Positions 1 to 8,484 are shown, numbered from the stretch's first letter. The stretch is 27,217 nt of DNA from Folioceros fuciformis (GCA_049999805.1 JBNGIO010005368.1:1-27217), one strand, 5' to 3'. The notes: a model not told the origin generated them from the letters alone. Translations and numbers: made by a program.

Positions 1-1
1 G

Positions 2-127
2 GTGTTGGAAGACAAGAGGGTACAGCTTGTCAAAGTTCACACTAGTCAGAACCTTGCAGATGTTCTTATCAAGGGGCTCTCTACGGAGCAATTCGCACAA
101 GCTCGGACACTCATGGGCATGAGGTAG
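2..127 (+). pseudogene. Ty1/copia RNase H C-terminus (partial, 'copia F')
   Basis: The first 42 codons read VLEDKRVQLVKVHTSQNLAD, then VLIKGLSTEQFAQAR and a TAG stop. This is the familiar end of copia polyproteins (V..ED.V.L..V.T..Q.AD.LTK.L....F...R..MG). RNase H removes the RNA strand of the RNA-DNA hybrid during reverse transcription. The reading frame is open, but the rest of the element lies outside the window, so its integrity cannot be judged. It is followed 30 bp later by a polypurine tract and an LTR, as expected for the 3' end of such an element. Confidence 0.9.
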
Positions 128-158
128 ACCACTCTCCTATGAAGGTAAATTGGCCTGT

Positions 159-168
159 AAGTGGGAGG
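159..168 (+). other. Polypurine tract of copia F
   Basis: AAGTGGGAGG lies just before a TGTAGGG LTR start. In copia elements a purine-rich AAGTGGGAG-like tract at this position primes plus-strand DNA synthesis. The position between the pol stop and the LTR fits. Confidence 0.7.
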
Positions 169-273
169 TTGTAGGGTTATTAAAGCCCAATGTGCTTAGA
201 CTAATGTGTTTAGTCTAATATTAGTGTCTAGTTAAGTATCATTAGTTTAGATTAGCTTAAGCTAATATGTAGG

Positions 274-420
274 AAGCTTCTTGCGCAGCTTCCTGTGCGC
301 TTCTTGTGAAGCTTCCTGTGCGCTTCCTGTGCGCTTCTTGTGAAGCTTCCTGTGCGCTTCTTGTGAAGCTTCCTGTGCGCTTCTTGTGAAGCTTCCTGTG
401 CGCTTCTTGTGAAGCTTCCT
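274..420 (+). repeat. 23-bp minisatellite in the copia U3
   Basis: About six head-to-tail units built from AAGCTTCCTGTGCGC plus TTCTTGTG. One unit is expanded by an internal 11-bp CTTCCTGTGCG-type duplication, and the first unit is degenerate. Each unit carries a HindIII site (AAGCTT). The array ends 20 bp before the TATA box, where LTR enhancer repeats usually lie. Enhancer function is inference. Confidence 0.9.
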
Positions 421-437
421 TGGGAGCTCTTCTAAAG

Positions 438-451
438 GGTATAAATACCCC
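438..451 (+). promoter_or_regulatory. TATA box of the copia F LTR, inside a palindrome
   Basis: GGGTATAAATACCC is a perfect inverted repeat (GGGTAT-AA-ATACCC) containing a canonical TATAAATA. A second pair of arms, GGGAGCTC (422-429) and GAGCTCCC (455-462), encloses it. Transcription would be expected to start about 25-35 bp downstream, near 470-480. Confidence 0.75.
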
Positions 452-549
452 CTTGAGCTCCCTTGCTATTGAGACTGTGTGAGAGTGTGACCTCTCTTTC
501 TCCTCTTCTCCTTGCCTCCTCCTTCACCATGTGGCTCCTCTAGCGATCC

Positions 550-1229
550 TTCACCTTTGACACCTTGAAGATGAGTTTGATGGAGGCTCCCATCATGGCC
601 AGGCTCGACTTTGCCAAGCCATTTGTGTTGCACACCAATTGGAGCATCTTGGGCCTTGGTGTTGTCTTAGCCCAGCAAGATGAGGACGGATAGGAGAGAG
701 TGGTAGCATATGCCTCACGCAGCAACAATAGGGCAAAAGCCAACTACAGCAGCTACAAGGGGGAGTGCTTAGTGGCTGTGTAGGTAGTTTGTCATTTTAG
801 GCCCTACTTGTATGGCAAGCCCTTACATTGGTAATTGATCATTAGCTCCTCAAATGGTTGATGACCAACACCAAGTTGAGTGGCAAGCTTGCACGGTGGG
901 TCATGATCTTGTAGGACTACGAGTTTCAAGTAGTCCACCGACCTGGGATCACGCACCAGAATGCTGACACTCTCTCCCGAAATCCTCGTGCTAGTTGTGA
1001 GGATATTACAGAGGCTAGGTTGGATGCTAATGAGAGTAAAGTGCAGCACCCATCAGTCTCAGTGATGGTGGTCTTAACATGCTTGGGTGACAATGCTGAG
1101 TCTGGGGCAATCCCGAGTATGGTGGAGCTCCAGCAAACCAAGAGGCAACTGTCACCCCTGGACACCTATGTTGGGGACAAGCGGCCTAAGGACATTCGGG
1201 AGGACCCTGATAGTCTCTTGTTCATATAG
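550..1229 (+). pseudogene. Gypsy A: RT thumb and RNase H (broken)
   Basis: It opens with FDTLKMSLMEAPIMARLDFA, the RT thumb-to-RNase H junction of Ty3/gypsy pol. RNase H follows: FVLHTNWSILGLGVVLAQ, then VAYASRSNN, the DH*LLKWL motif and QVVHRPGITHQNADTLSR. The first catalytic Asp (HTDWS in the family) is Asn at 637-639, a G-to-A change. TAG stops fall where the family has Gln or Trp (691-693, 781-783, 849-851). A one-base deletion near 822 shifts the frame. After RNase H the frame runs on through a low-conservation linker to a TAG at 1227-1229. Confidence 0.85.
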
Positions 1230-1260
1230 ACAGGACAATTGAATCCTACCATGGACGCAG

Positions 1261-2286
1261 TGGAACAAGAGCGAAGTGAGGCAATGGGCAGCTCTTCACT
1301 ACTGGCGAGATGGTTATCTCCTTCAGAAGCTGCCCAATGGGTTGGAGCGCATTGTCCCACCTCCGGCTGATTGTGAGCGATTGATTTGCCGAGTGCACGA
1401 TGACATGGGCCATTTCGGGGTCAAGCGTACTTATAACTTGCTTCTACCACATTTCCACTGGCATGGGATGTATGCCCAAGTCAAGCAATAGGTGGCTTGT
1501 TGCCAGGAGTGTGACAGGGTTAAGACATCCTTCACCATTTAGAACCTGTAGCTGCACCCCTTGCCGATCATGGGAGTGTTTTTCAAGTGGTCTTGTGATT
1601 TGCTAGGTGAACTACCCAAGACACCACACGGGAATGTGTACATCCTCGTCATGATGGAGCATGTTTCCAAATGGGTAGAAGTGGTGGCTCTGCCAGATAA
1701 GAGTTCTAGAAGCACAGCTCAAGCTTTCCTCCAAAATGTATTGAGCTGCTTCAAGAGCTGTGGCGAGTGGCTGACGGATTAGGGGACTGAATTCAGAGGT
1801 GAATTCCATGACTTGCTGGATGCAGCACTCATTGACCATCGCAGGACCAGTAGGGACCACCCACAAGTTGATGGCCTTATTGAACGCATGGTTCAAACCA
1901 TCAAGAAGGGTTTGAGGAAGCTTTGCCTTCAAATGCCAAAAATAGAGTGGGATTTGGCGCTCCCCTACATTGCCATGGGCTACCACATGAGTCGCCATGC
2001 CTCATTGGCCCATTTTACTCCCTATTTCTTGCTGTTTGGGAGGGATCTTGTGCCACCCAATCCCATTGCTAAGCAGCTCTATGAGGTGGTGGACTTGGAT
2101 GATCCTGCAACTTGGGCAAGGGTCATGGGTCAACGTGCGGCACTGTTTCGGCAAGCCATGCCAATGGCCATGGCTAACCTAAGAATTGCCCAACATCGGG
2201 ACACCCTGAGGTATGCCCACACACGTAGTGGTAGCTTCCGGCCCAAGCTCAAGAAGTTCCTAGTTGAAGATTTCGTTTATTTGTAG
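1261..2286 (+). pseudogene. Gypsy A: integrase (broken)
   Basis: WNKSEVRQWAALHYWRDGYL starts the pre-integrase region. The HHCC zinc finger follows (HDDMGH, then CCQEC). The catalytic core has CDLLGELPKTPHGNVYILVM for the first Asp, LTD*GTEF for the second and DGLIERMVQTIKK for the Glu. All three acidic residues are present, although a TAG (1780-1782) sits beside the second. The core continues through LPYIAMGYHMSRHASLAHFT and FGRDLV, typical of the family. Integrase inserts the element's cDNA into the genome. Frame is constant across this stretch, with TAG stops near 1490, 1540, 1550, 1780 and 2284. Confidence 0.9.
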
Positions 2287-2655
2287 AGGCAAGCGGGGGA
2301 CGCTCTTGACACCACCACGAGCCGGCATGTGCTACGCATCTAGGCAGTCAAGGACAATGGTGTGCTAGTTTTACAAGGCTCAAATGGACGTACGACCAGG
2401 GAGCACATGAAGAATTGCGCACCATGCCATCTACCCAACCTGGATCCCACCATTGTTACCAGCAATTGGGTGCCCTTAGTCAACTATCCATGCTAGGTCT
2501 GCAGGAGGGTCGATGACCCCGAGCTGATGTTGCTATGCGACTCCTGCAACGGTGGATATCACCTGTTTTGCTTGCAACCCACTTTGGCTGAGGTGCCAGG
2601 GCAGCTGTGGCATTGTCCTTCATATGTTGCTCCTCCTGCAACCTCAGCGGTTTGA
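2287..2655 (+). pseudogene. Gypsy A: integrase tail with PHD finger
   Basis: Same frame as the integrase. The tail has GVLVLQGSNGRTTREHMKN, then CAPCHLPNLDP. From 2491 there is a PHD-type zinc finger: C(stop)VC, 11 residues, CDSC, HLFC and WHC. These supply seven of the eight ligands of the Cys4-His-Cys3 signature at the usual spacing. The eighth Cys is Tyr (TAT at 2623, one G-to-A step from TGT). One in-frame TAG (2494-2496) lies between the first two Cys. A TGA at 2653 ends the reading frame 19 bp before the polypurine tract. PHD fingers generally read histone H3 tails, so chromatin targeting of integration is a reasonable but untested inference. Confidence 0.85.
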
Positions 2656-2674
2656 CACACAAGCTTCACCAGTT

Positions 2675-2687
2675 GGGGGGGGGGAGG
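2675..2687 (+). other. Polypurine tract of gypsy A
   Basis: Ten G followed by AGG, directly between the pol stop and the LTR start (CG at 2689-2690, from TG). A second LTR copy at 3386 keeps a shorter GGGGAAG at the same place. Confidence 0.75.
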
Positions 2688-2688
2688 C

Positions 2689-3385
2689 CGTAGGTGCTCC
2701 ATCAACTCTAACTTGCTCCCATGAGCATGACTCTCTTTCTTTTTGATGGAGTTGTTCTTGAACTACAAGACTGCTAGGACAAGGCATATTCGGGATTGTT
2801 CTTTCCAAGACTCCCCGAATCTTGCTAACTTGCTGCTTTTCACGACAGCTGACAGGAAGCTGCTAGGGAGGACGGGATAGGTGACATGTTCATTTTGCAA
2901 TCAAGATTGCCGAGACTCCTGAGACTACTTCCATTACTATGCTCGAGCACAAGAAGGAAGGTAAGGCAAGTTCACATTTATAGCTTTCAATTTGTCCCTT
3001 AGCACAATATGGATAATAGCTATTATTCCCTTTTATTTCATTAATTTGGGAACGTAGTTATTACAAGTAATAGACATATTCAAGTAGCTAGAAAAACGCT
3101 GGAACCCAGCAAGTGTGAACACGCTGGAAAAACCCTAGGCAAGCACTAACACCAGGAGGCAAGGGGCAAGGAAGTTAGTCTTTGAAGTTGCACCTGGAGA
3201 TTGCCATAGCTAGAGGAGAAAGGCCTTGTACTCATGTGTCATGAATACAAAGTTGGTTTTCCGTGTGCCCCTCGGATTGGTTCGAAGGTGTGACTGACGA
3301 ACTCCCAGCCAGTGCGCATATCCTAAGCCCAATTGCTTACATTGCAACTTTCATGATTCCCTCTCATCGTAGAGGAAAACACTTC
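2689..3385 (+). mobile_element. Gypsy A 3' LTR (right end approximate)
   Basis: It starts after the polypurine tract. Its first 138 bp recur at 3394-3530 at roughly 90% identity. The TG start is mutated to CG here and kept as TG in the second copy. The far part (3180-3260) has an LTR-like transcript stretch ending in ACTCATGTGTCATGAATACA. I could not find a convincing CA terminus or a primer site, so the right boundary is set where the second copy begins. Confidence 0.55.
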
Positions 3386-3530
3386 GGGGAAGCTGTAGGT
3401 GCTCCATCAGCCCTAAGTTGCTCCCATGAGCATGACTCACTTTCTTTTTGATGGAGTTGTTCTTGCATTGCAAGACTGCTAGGACAAGGCATATTCGGAC
3501 TGTCCTTTCCAGGACTCCCCGAATCTTGCT
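3386..3530 (+). repeat. Second partial copy of the gypsy A LTR start
   Basis: GGGGAAGCTGTAGGTGCTCC begins a block matching 2681-2826 with about 14 differences and one indel over 145 bp, then diverging abruptly after GAATCTTGCT. It includes the end of the polypurine tract, so it comes from the 3' side of a related element, not from a solo LTR alone. Confidence 0.85.
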
Positions 3531-4366
3531 GGTGGAGATGCACCGTAGAGAGGTAGGGAGAAGGGCTCCTATGAACGTAGCCGAATGTCCAAGAACGAGG
3601 AGTGAAAAGAGACGCCAGCGAGAGTGAGAGAGCTTGGATAAAAATGTGGTGAAAAAAGAGAGTGTGAGATGGCGGGGTGGAGAGGAAGGGGGAGGGATGG
3701 AGTGGAGCATAAGGTCGGCCATCACAAGCGTAAGACTTTGCGCTCGAGAGATCAGTATGTCCGTAAATGCCCAAGACGGTTACTGCCCACAACCTACATG
3801 CTATCAGGGTACTGGTTATGAGCCGGGCCGGATTTACTGTCAGTTTGACATGCGCCTTCTCTCCAAAAGGTCCGGGTCCGTTGGAAATATAAAAAAAAAA
3901 AAAAAAAGAGTTGTGCTTACTTCGGAAATGAGTCTGGCCTGCGGTCGGAGGTACATGTTGATGGTTATTTTCGCACCGACATATGGTCATTGTGGTAAGA
4001 AAGGGTGGGTTTGTATGTTCCATTAGTTGCGTGGTCGAGATCTAATAGATGACAAGTTGAAGTTCAGAGGACTTCAACCACAACAAGACATGGAAGAGTT
4101 GTGGGCTGTACAATAGGTAGGCAAGTTTGTTGGTCTGCCAAGTCTGTCAATACTTGGCAGTACTAAGAGTAGAGAAGGGTGGGGGCAAAAATCGAGGGCA
4201 ATCGACATTGTGCTTTGAAGACAATCTCCCTCACAATGGTGCGTCGGAGGTCAAGGAGGAGAGCTATGGGCAAGAAGGTATATTTATGGTTCTCGTTTTT
4301 GCTGTGGACTTTAATTTTAGGTTTGCTACAATCCAGACATTTAGACAAGAAGGAAACATCTATATA
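3531..4366. other. Anonymous sequence with a poly-A run
   Basis: No recognisable gene. A run of 17 A occurs at 3891-3907, preceded by ATAT. It could be a retroposon tail, but I see no RNA polymerase III boxes or flanking duplication that would settle this. The stretch ends at a 100-base gap. Confidence 0.5.
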
Positions 4367-4466
4367 NNNNNNNNNNNNNNNNNNNNNNNNNNNNNNNNNN
4401 NNNNNNNNNNNNNNNNNNNNNNNNNNNNNNNNNNNNNNNNNNNNNNNNNNNNNNNNNNNNNNNNNN
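4367..4466. other. Assembly gap (100 N)
   Basis: One hundred N, a conventional placeholder size. Any reading frame crossing it is meaningless. Confidence 0.99.
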
Positions 4467-5700
4467 GCATAGAATAATTCAACATTAAAGCTCCATAAAG
4501 TACAACAACAAATAAGTTGAAGTCTTAAATAACTACCACAAGTTAGGGCTATAACTTCCACCAATGGGTGCACCTTTTCACAAGGTACACCCATATTAAT
4601 CTAAATATGAAACATGCCCTAACCGTAGTTGTGAAGGCAACACCAAAGTACTACTATTTCTAGATGGACATCATGCAATTTGCTGACGTTTAGAGTGTGG
4701 GTGTAGGGGGAGGGGAAGACTATGAGTGTGGGCTAGACAATGGGTTTCGGGAAGGGAACCAAGAGAGCATGGAGATTGAAGAGGATGGTAACCCTCATAA
4801 GAGACATGACATTGAGAATTCAAACAAGGGGCAGTTTGCTAAAGTTGAAGAAGACATGGAGGGAGTGGCTGAAGGTGATCCATCTTGCCCTATATTTACA
4901 GGTAATAACCCAACCACAGCTCATTATGAAACATATGATTCAAGCAATGACCATTTTCAAGAGGAATCTCCTCCAACACGATGAGGCAAACATAGGAAGA
5001 GGACTCCACACATGAACGTCATCTACCTCAAGCGAATTGCTGAATAACAAGGGCAAAAGCAACTTCCCTTATGAAAAGGGTTTGGCCGACAACACTAGTG
5101 ACAAGAACACACTCAAAGGTGGGGCACATGGAAAAGGTATGGCAGGTGCAAAAGTTGTGTTTCACGGTCATTTGGAGAACAATAGCTGAGTATGAGTCGT
5201 AGGTGATGTTGTTTCTGCCTTCACAAGGTGTGGGCACTGCGAGAGAGGAAGTTGAAAGTGGAAAGAAAGATTTGCAGGGCTAAGGGAAATGCAAATTCAC
5301 CAAACAAGCTACCTCCACAAAGCGGGCTCAAAAGCACATGGTTCCATGAGAACACAAGAGCACCTTGCCCACCAGATATCTTTCACAAGAATACAATTAG
5401 GGGGTGTGGTTGTGTGTCACAAAGCATGGGAAAGAGAGTCTTGTATACGGCGAGCCATGTAATGCTATGTGGGGTGCAGCACACCCTAAACCAATACACT
5501 GCCGCATTAGAATTGTCTGTACACATATACCGCATGTTCCTCAATGCATGCAAAGCTCTAAGACCTTGGGATCTACCCAAGATATTTGGCCCTGGGCTTG
5601 CACGAGATCCCACACAAGTTGCTGCCACCAACACCTTGGTAGGAAAGTTCAAATGCAGGCACTTAACATGTTACCCGCATATGTTTGGACCACACACCTG
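4467..5700. other. Anonymous sequence, possible interior of a CACTA element
   Basis: There are plus-strand open stretches at 4697-4984 (95 codons, acidic, rich in Glu, Asp and Asn) and 5228-5707 (159 codons, no family recognised). Neither shows a motif I know. Because a CACTA-like terminus lies at 5881 and no other boundary is seen, this may be the inside of that transposon, but I recognise no transposase domain. The left terminus was not found and may lie in the gap or be lost. Confidence 0.3.
4564..4594. repeat. 13-bp inverted repeat, 5-nt loop
   Basis: ATGGGTGCACCTT and AAGGTACACCCAT are separated by TTCAC, with one mismatch in 13 pairs. No terminator or transposon-end signature goes with it. 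Confidence 0.7.
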
Positions 5701-5881
5701 CAATTGAAGCAAAATCCAGAGCAAAAGTGTTATATCACATGCAATCTAACATTTTAACTGTAACGCTTTCCCTTGGCTCAGTGTCCAAGTCTATGCTGTT
5801 ACAAAGAGTTGCAAAGTGTTAGAAAATTACCAACAAGTGTTAGATTTTAGTGTTACAAACACTCGCATGTTTTTAGTAGTG
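5701..5881 (+). mobile_element. Right end of a CACTA-type DNA transposon
   Basis: The segment ends with GTTTTTAGTAGTG (5869-5881), the reverse complement of CACTACTAAAAAC, which matches the usual terminus of plant CACTA (En/Spm) elements. Just inside are four copies of an AGTGTTA-type motif (near 5726, 5815, 5836 and 5849), as expected for subterminal transposase-binding repeats. No matching left end is visible, so the 3-bp target duplication cannot be tested. Confidence 0.6.
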
Positions 5882-6092
5882 AGAGCACCTAGAATTGAAT
5901 ATTAATTAATTCTAGGGCACTAAGTAGTTCCTTTCATTTAGTTATTTAAGTAGTTAGTTGTTATATTAGTTACAACTACTTATTGGTTATAACCACTTAC
6001 AATTACAACCACCTTGCCTATATAAAGGCATGTACTTTATATTATGCAATGCAACAAGCTTTTATACAAGTGTGTGTACATGATTTTCTTCA
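5882..6092 (+). mobile_element. 5' LTR of copia E (start uncertain)
   Basis: AT-rich sequence with a TATATAAA box (6019-6026) ends in CA at 6091-6092, immediately before a primer-binding-like TGGTATCATAAC. The start is unclear: TGTTATATT at 5959 is the best TG candidate, but similar AT-rich sequence runs back to the CACTA end. An 8-bp inverted repeat (CTAGAATT at 5889, AATTCTAG at 5908) lies in that ambiguous part. Confidence 0.6.
6019..6026 (+). promoter_or_regulatory. TATA box of copia E
   Basis: CCTATATAAAGG is a strong plant TATA match. The LTR end and primer site lie 66-74 bp downstream, which leaves a short R-U5. Confidence 0.65.
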
Positions 6093-6104
6093 TGGTATCA
6101 TAAC
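6093..6104 (+). other. Primer-binding site of copia E (decayed)
   Basis: TGGTATCATAAC compares with the standard TGGTATCAGAGC complementary to the 3' end of initiator tRNA-Met. The first eight bases match and most of the rest has drifted. Confidence 0.65.
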
Positions 6105-6870
6105 TTTGGTTCTAGATTCTCAAGCATATTGTTTGCCATACATTGAGACATCAATCCTTCTATGCATTTTCTGATCTAGATCATTCATATGAAGATTATT
6201 CTCCAAGGAGGCTTTTTATTTGACAGCAATTTCATTATGCTTTATTTCATGCATATATAATGTACCATTGGTGCATTTTTTCTTTGGTCTATGTACGATG
6301 GATTTCTTAAATCTTAATAGATAAGGGAATATAAGGAGATCCCAGGCTGCAAGCAATAAACGAGAAACAATCAAACACCATCAATCCTAAGCACATCAGA
6401 GATGAAGTTGAAGGAGATTCTAGGATTATTAGCAACTACACTGGAGCTATTATAATCAAATAAAAAAATCAAGGACAATTGATCAAGCTTGCCAAAAGAG
6501 ATCTACTTTCTTGTTTTAGTTATTCAAAAGTATAATCAATTACACTTGCACTCCAACATCTTCCCATTACACTTGCTAGTCTTAGTGCTTCCACTAACAC
6601 AAATTTCTTATAGCTAGTAGAATCCATCAAGTTATATACAAAACTAAATCATAAAGCCCTAATTCAGCAATTATCATTTCTACTTCTTGGTATCAATCGT
6701 TTAAATAAACGTATTGATTTAGAAAACATAATTTCTTATAGTTCTATGCAAATTCATCATTTACTTGCAGATTCTAATTTTGATGAAGATTTTTATATCA
6801 ACCCACTTCCTTGAATGATCTTCTCCAAAAATTCAGGCGCGCAACGTAATTGTGTATAAAGCCATCTGCT
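6105..6870 (+). other. AT-rich leader of copia E
   Basis: About 770 bp of AT-rich sequence with no open frame of note lies between the primer site and the gag start. It is long for a copia leader, so it may contain an unrecognised insertion. Confidence 0.45.
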
Positions 6871-7041
6871 ATGTCTATTGCTTCAAATGATGGTGGTGAT
6901 CACATTAATCCTCATCTGGTCAATCCTTCATCACCTATCAATCAAGATAAGGAATCATATCCAACAATTATCAATAATTATAGAGATTTTGATATGTGGC
7001 ACCTTAGAATGCGTGTGGTTCTATGCAATTGTGATCTATGA

Positions 7042-7333
7042 GACATCACCAATGGAAGTCTTACGCGCCCTGACATCACCAACGAAAGTCTTACGTGCCC
7101 CAACATCACCAATGNNNNNNNNNNNNNNNNNNNNNNNNNNNNNNNNNNNNNNNNNNNNNNNNNNNNNNNNNNNNNNNNNNNNNNNNNNNNNNNNNNNNNN
7201 NNNNNNNNNNNNNNCCCTGACATCACCAACGAAAGTCTTACGTGCCCCAACATCACCAATGGAAGTCTTACGCGCCCCGACATCACCAACGAAAGTCTTA
7301 CGTGCCCCGACATCACCAATGGAAGTCCCAAGT
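7042..7333 (+). repeat. 30-bp minisatellite with 60-bp higher-order period
   Basis: Units of 30 bp alternate between two types: GACATCACCAATGGAAGTCT and GACATCACCAACGAAAGTCT, each followed by TACGYGCCCC. About six units are visible around a 100-N gap (7115-7214). The unit length is a multiple of three and free of stops in some frames, so one strand reads as a decapeptide repeat. It splits the copia E gag. Confidence 0.9.
7115..7214. other. Assembly gap inside the minisatellite (100 N)
   Basis: One hundred N within the 30-bp array. The true copy number is unknown, since such arrays often collapse in short-read assemblies. Confidence 0.99.
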
Positions 7334-7362
7334 CACGAGTGCCCCCAATTGGGGCACTCGTG
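7334..7362. repeat. Near-perfect 29-nt palindrome at the minisatellite edge
   Basis: CACGAGTGCCCC (7334-7345) and GGGGCACTCGTG (7351-7362) are exact reverse complements around CAATT. It lies one base pair from the last repeat unit, between the array and the resumed gag. Confidence 0.85.
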
Positions 7363-7640
7363 AAGCAAAAGGTTGCTGGGATTCTAAAGGCAAACAAGCA
7401 CAAGACACATTGATTAGTGAGCTTTCTCAACATATGGTTTCACAAATATATGAGGCAAAATCTTCAAAGGATATGTGGAACCAACTTGTTCAACTATATT
7501 CATCTAAAGATGTCATGAGCTTGATTACAGCCAATAATAACTTCCACAACCCGAGAAGGAATCATATACTATTGAACATCGTATCAACGCTTTCTTCATG
7601 GCAAGATCTCAAGTGCATTTGGTCACAAAATGTGGAGTGA

Positions 7641-8347
7641 CCTACCACCAATGTGTCACCACCAAAGTGTCACAAAGAGGCCCATATTAATCCTCTTATT
7701 GTTGCAGTCCTAGGATTCGCTTCCAAAGAAATGTGATCTTGTGCCAAAACAAACCTGATCCTACTTACCAACCCCTTACTCAACCTGACAATAGCTACGA
7801 CAATTAGATCTAACTTCCTAACTTTATTCCTATTGCATGCAAAAGCTACCCTAGCAGCTGAAAAAGAAACCCCGTCTCCCAGCTCTAAGTCCTCAACTTC
7901 AACCTCTCAATTTGCAACACAACAGCTTTCCCCACCTGCAACCCTAGGGTAGAGATGTGAGGTTTTAGCACCGGATAGCCTCTTGACTCCCAGCCCTCCA
8001 ACCTTCACCTCGAAAACCTTACCCAAGGACATCAAGGCACCTCTCAACCACCATACAAAAAGGGTCAACAATTGTGGATGTGGCCACACAAATCTTGTGC
8101 CGTGCCTCTTAGAGGCAAGGGATAAGGCACAAGGTGCACACTCACACCAAATCAACATCCCAATCCGGCAGCCTACAGATAAGGAACAAGGGGGATCACA
8201 CCAAAGACTACCCCTTCCTAAATGAAGGGGCTGGCCCCTTATATTATCTTGGCCAAGAACTACATCACTACCCACCAAGGTTAGCATCAGTTCACACGCT
8301 CAAAAAATCTCCCCTAATTCCAGCCTATGAGAAACTGACATGTGGAC
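7641..8347. other. No recognised gene
   Basis: Moderately GC-rich, Pro/Thr-rich in translation on the plus strand. A 126-codon minus-strand open stretch (8287 to 7907) has no motif I recognise. It may be the edge of the gene-fragment cluster that follows. Confidence 0.4.
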
Positions 8348-8484
8348 TCTTGGAACCCATTACTAGCTTCCCCTTTTGGAACTCATTACTAGCTTCCCCT
8401 TTTGGAACTCATTACTAGCTTCCCCTTNNNNNNNNNNACTCATTACTAGCTTCCCCTTTTGGAACTCATTACTAGCTTCCCCTT
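8348..8484 (+). repeat. 26-bp tandem repeat
   Basis: Five copies of a unit centred on GGAACTCATTACTAGCTTCC, with CCCTTTT between them. The first copy differs slightly, and a 10-N gap (8428-8437) removes part of the fourth. Confidence 0.9.

Larger units (their letters stand above)
170..533 (+). mobile_element. 3' LTR of copia F (right end uncertain)
   Basis: It starts with TG right after the polypurine tract. It holds a T/A-rich U3, a 23-bp tandem repeat (274-420), a TATA box (440-447) and a CT-rich stretch downstream, the normal order of an LTR promoter. The end cannot be fixed: by about position 550 the sequence already reads as gypsy RT/RNase H, so the LTR is either short or cut by gypsy A. 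The 533 boundary is a guess within about 30 bp. Confidence 0.65.
550..3385 (+). mobile_element. Gypsy A: 5'-truncated Ty3/gypsy retrotransposon with PHD finger
   Basis: From left to right: the end of RT, RNase H, integrase, a C-terminal tail with a PHD finger, a G-rich polypurine tract and an LTR. Gag, protease and most of RT are missing; copia LTR sequence lies in their place. The coding part stays mostly in one frame (frame 1), leaving it for frame 3 at about 822 and returning between 1229 and 1261. About ten in-frame stops, nearly all TAG, make it a dead copy. Confidence 0.85.
6871..7640 (+). pseudogene. Copia E gag, interrupted by a minisatellite
   Basis: It starts at ATG 6871 (MSIASNDGGD). 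NNYRDFDMWHLRMRVVL is the N-terminal copia gag motif (Y..W..RM...L), followed by a TGA at 7039. After about 300 bp of tandem repeat the gag resumes: CWDSKGKQAQDTLISELSQH, then KDMWNQLVQLYSSKDV, the UBN2/gag helical region (A...I..SLS...., MW..L...Y). It stops at 7638-7640, long before a zinc knuckle or protease. The two gag halves are in different frames. No pol follows, so the element is a short truncated copy. Confidence 0.75.

Noticed and set aside
540-743. Minus-strand open frames over gypsy and copia bodies (for example 540-743 and 1612-1998)
   Set aside because: They are antisense shadows of the recognised RNase H and integrase sequence.
550-2655. TAG as a reassigned sense codon
   Set aside because: Frameshifts, catalytic substitutions and other stop codons occur in the same and neighbouring elements, so simple decay explains it.
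3891-3907. Poly-A run as the tail of a SINE or processed gene
   Set aside because: No A/B boxes, no gene similarity upstream and no flanking target duplication were found.
3364-4023. A 219-codon minus-strand open frame
   Set aside because: It runs through the antisense of the second LTR copy and a 17-bp A run (giving poly-Phe), is Ser/Pro/His-rich and has no motif.
4127-4594. Open frames across 4367-4466 on both strands
   Set aside because: They exist only because N was read through; the same applies to frames across 7115-7214 and 15759-16158.
7042-8484. Tandem repeats considered as a CRISPR array
   Set aside because: The units are contiguous with no unique spacers, and the setting is a plant retroelement landscape.
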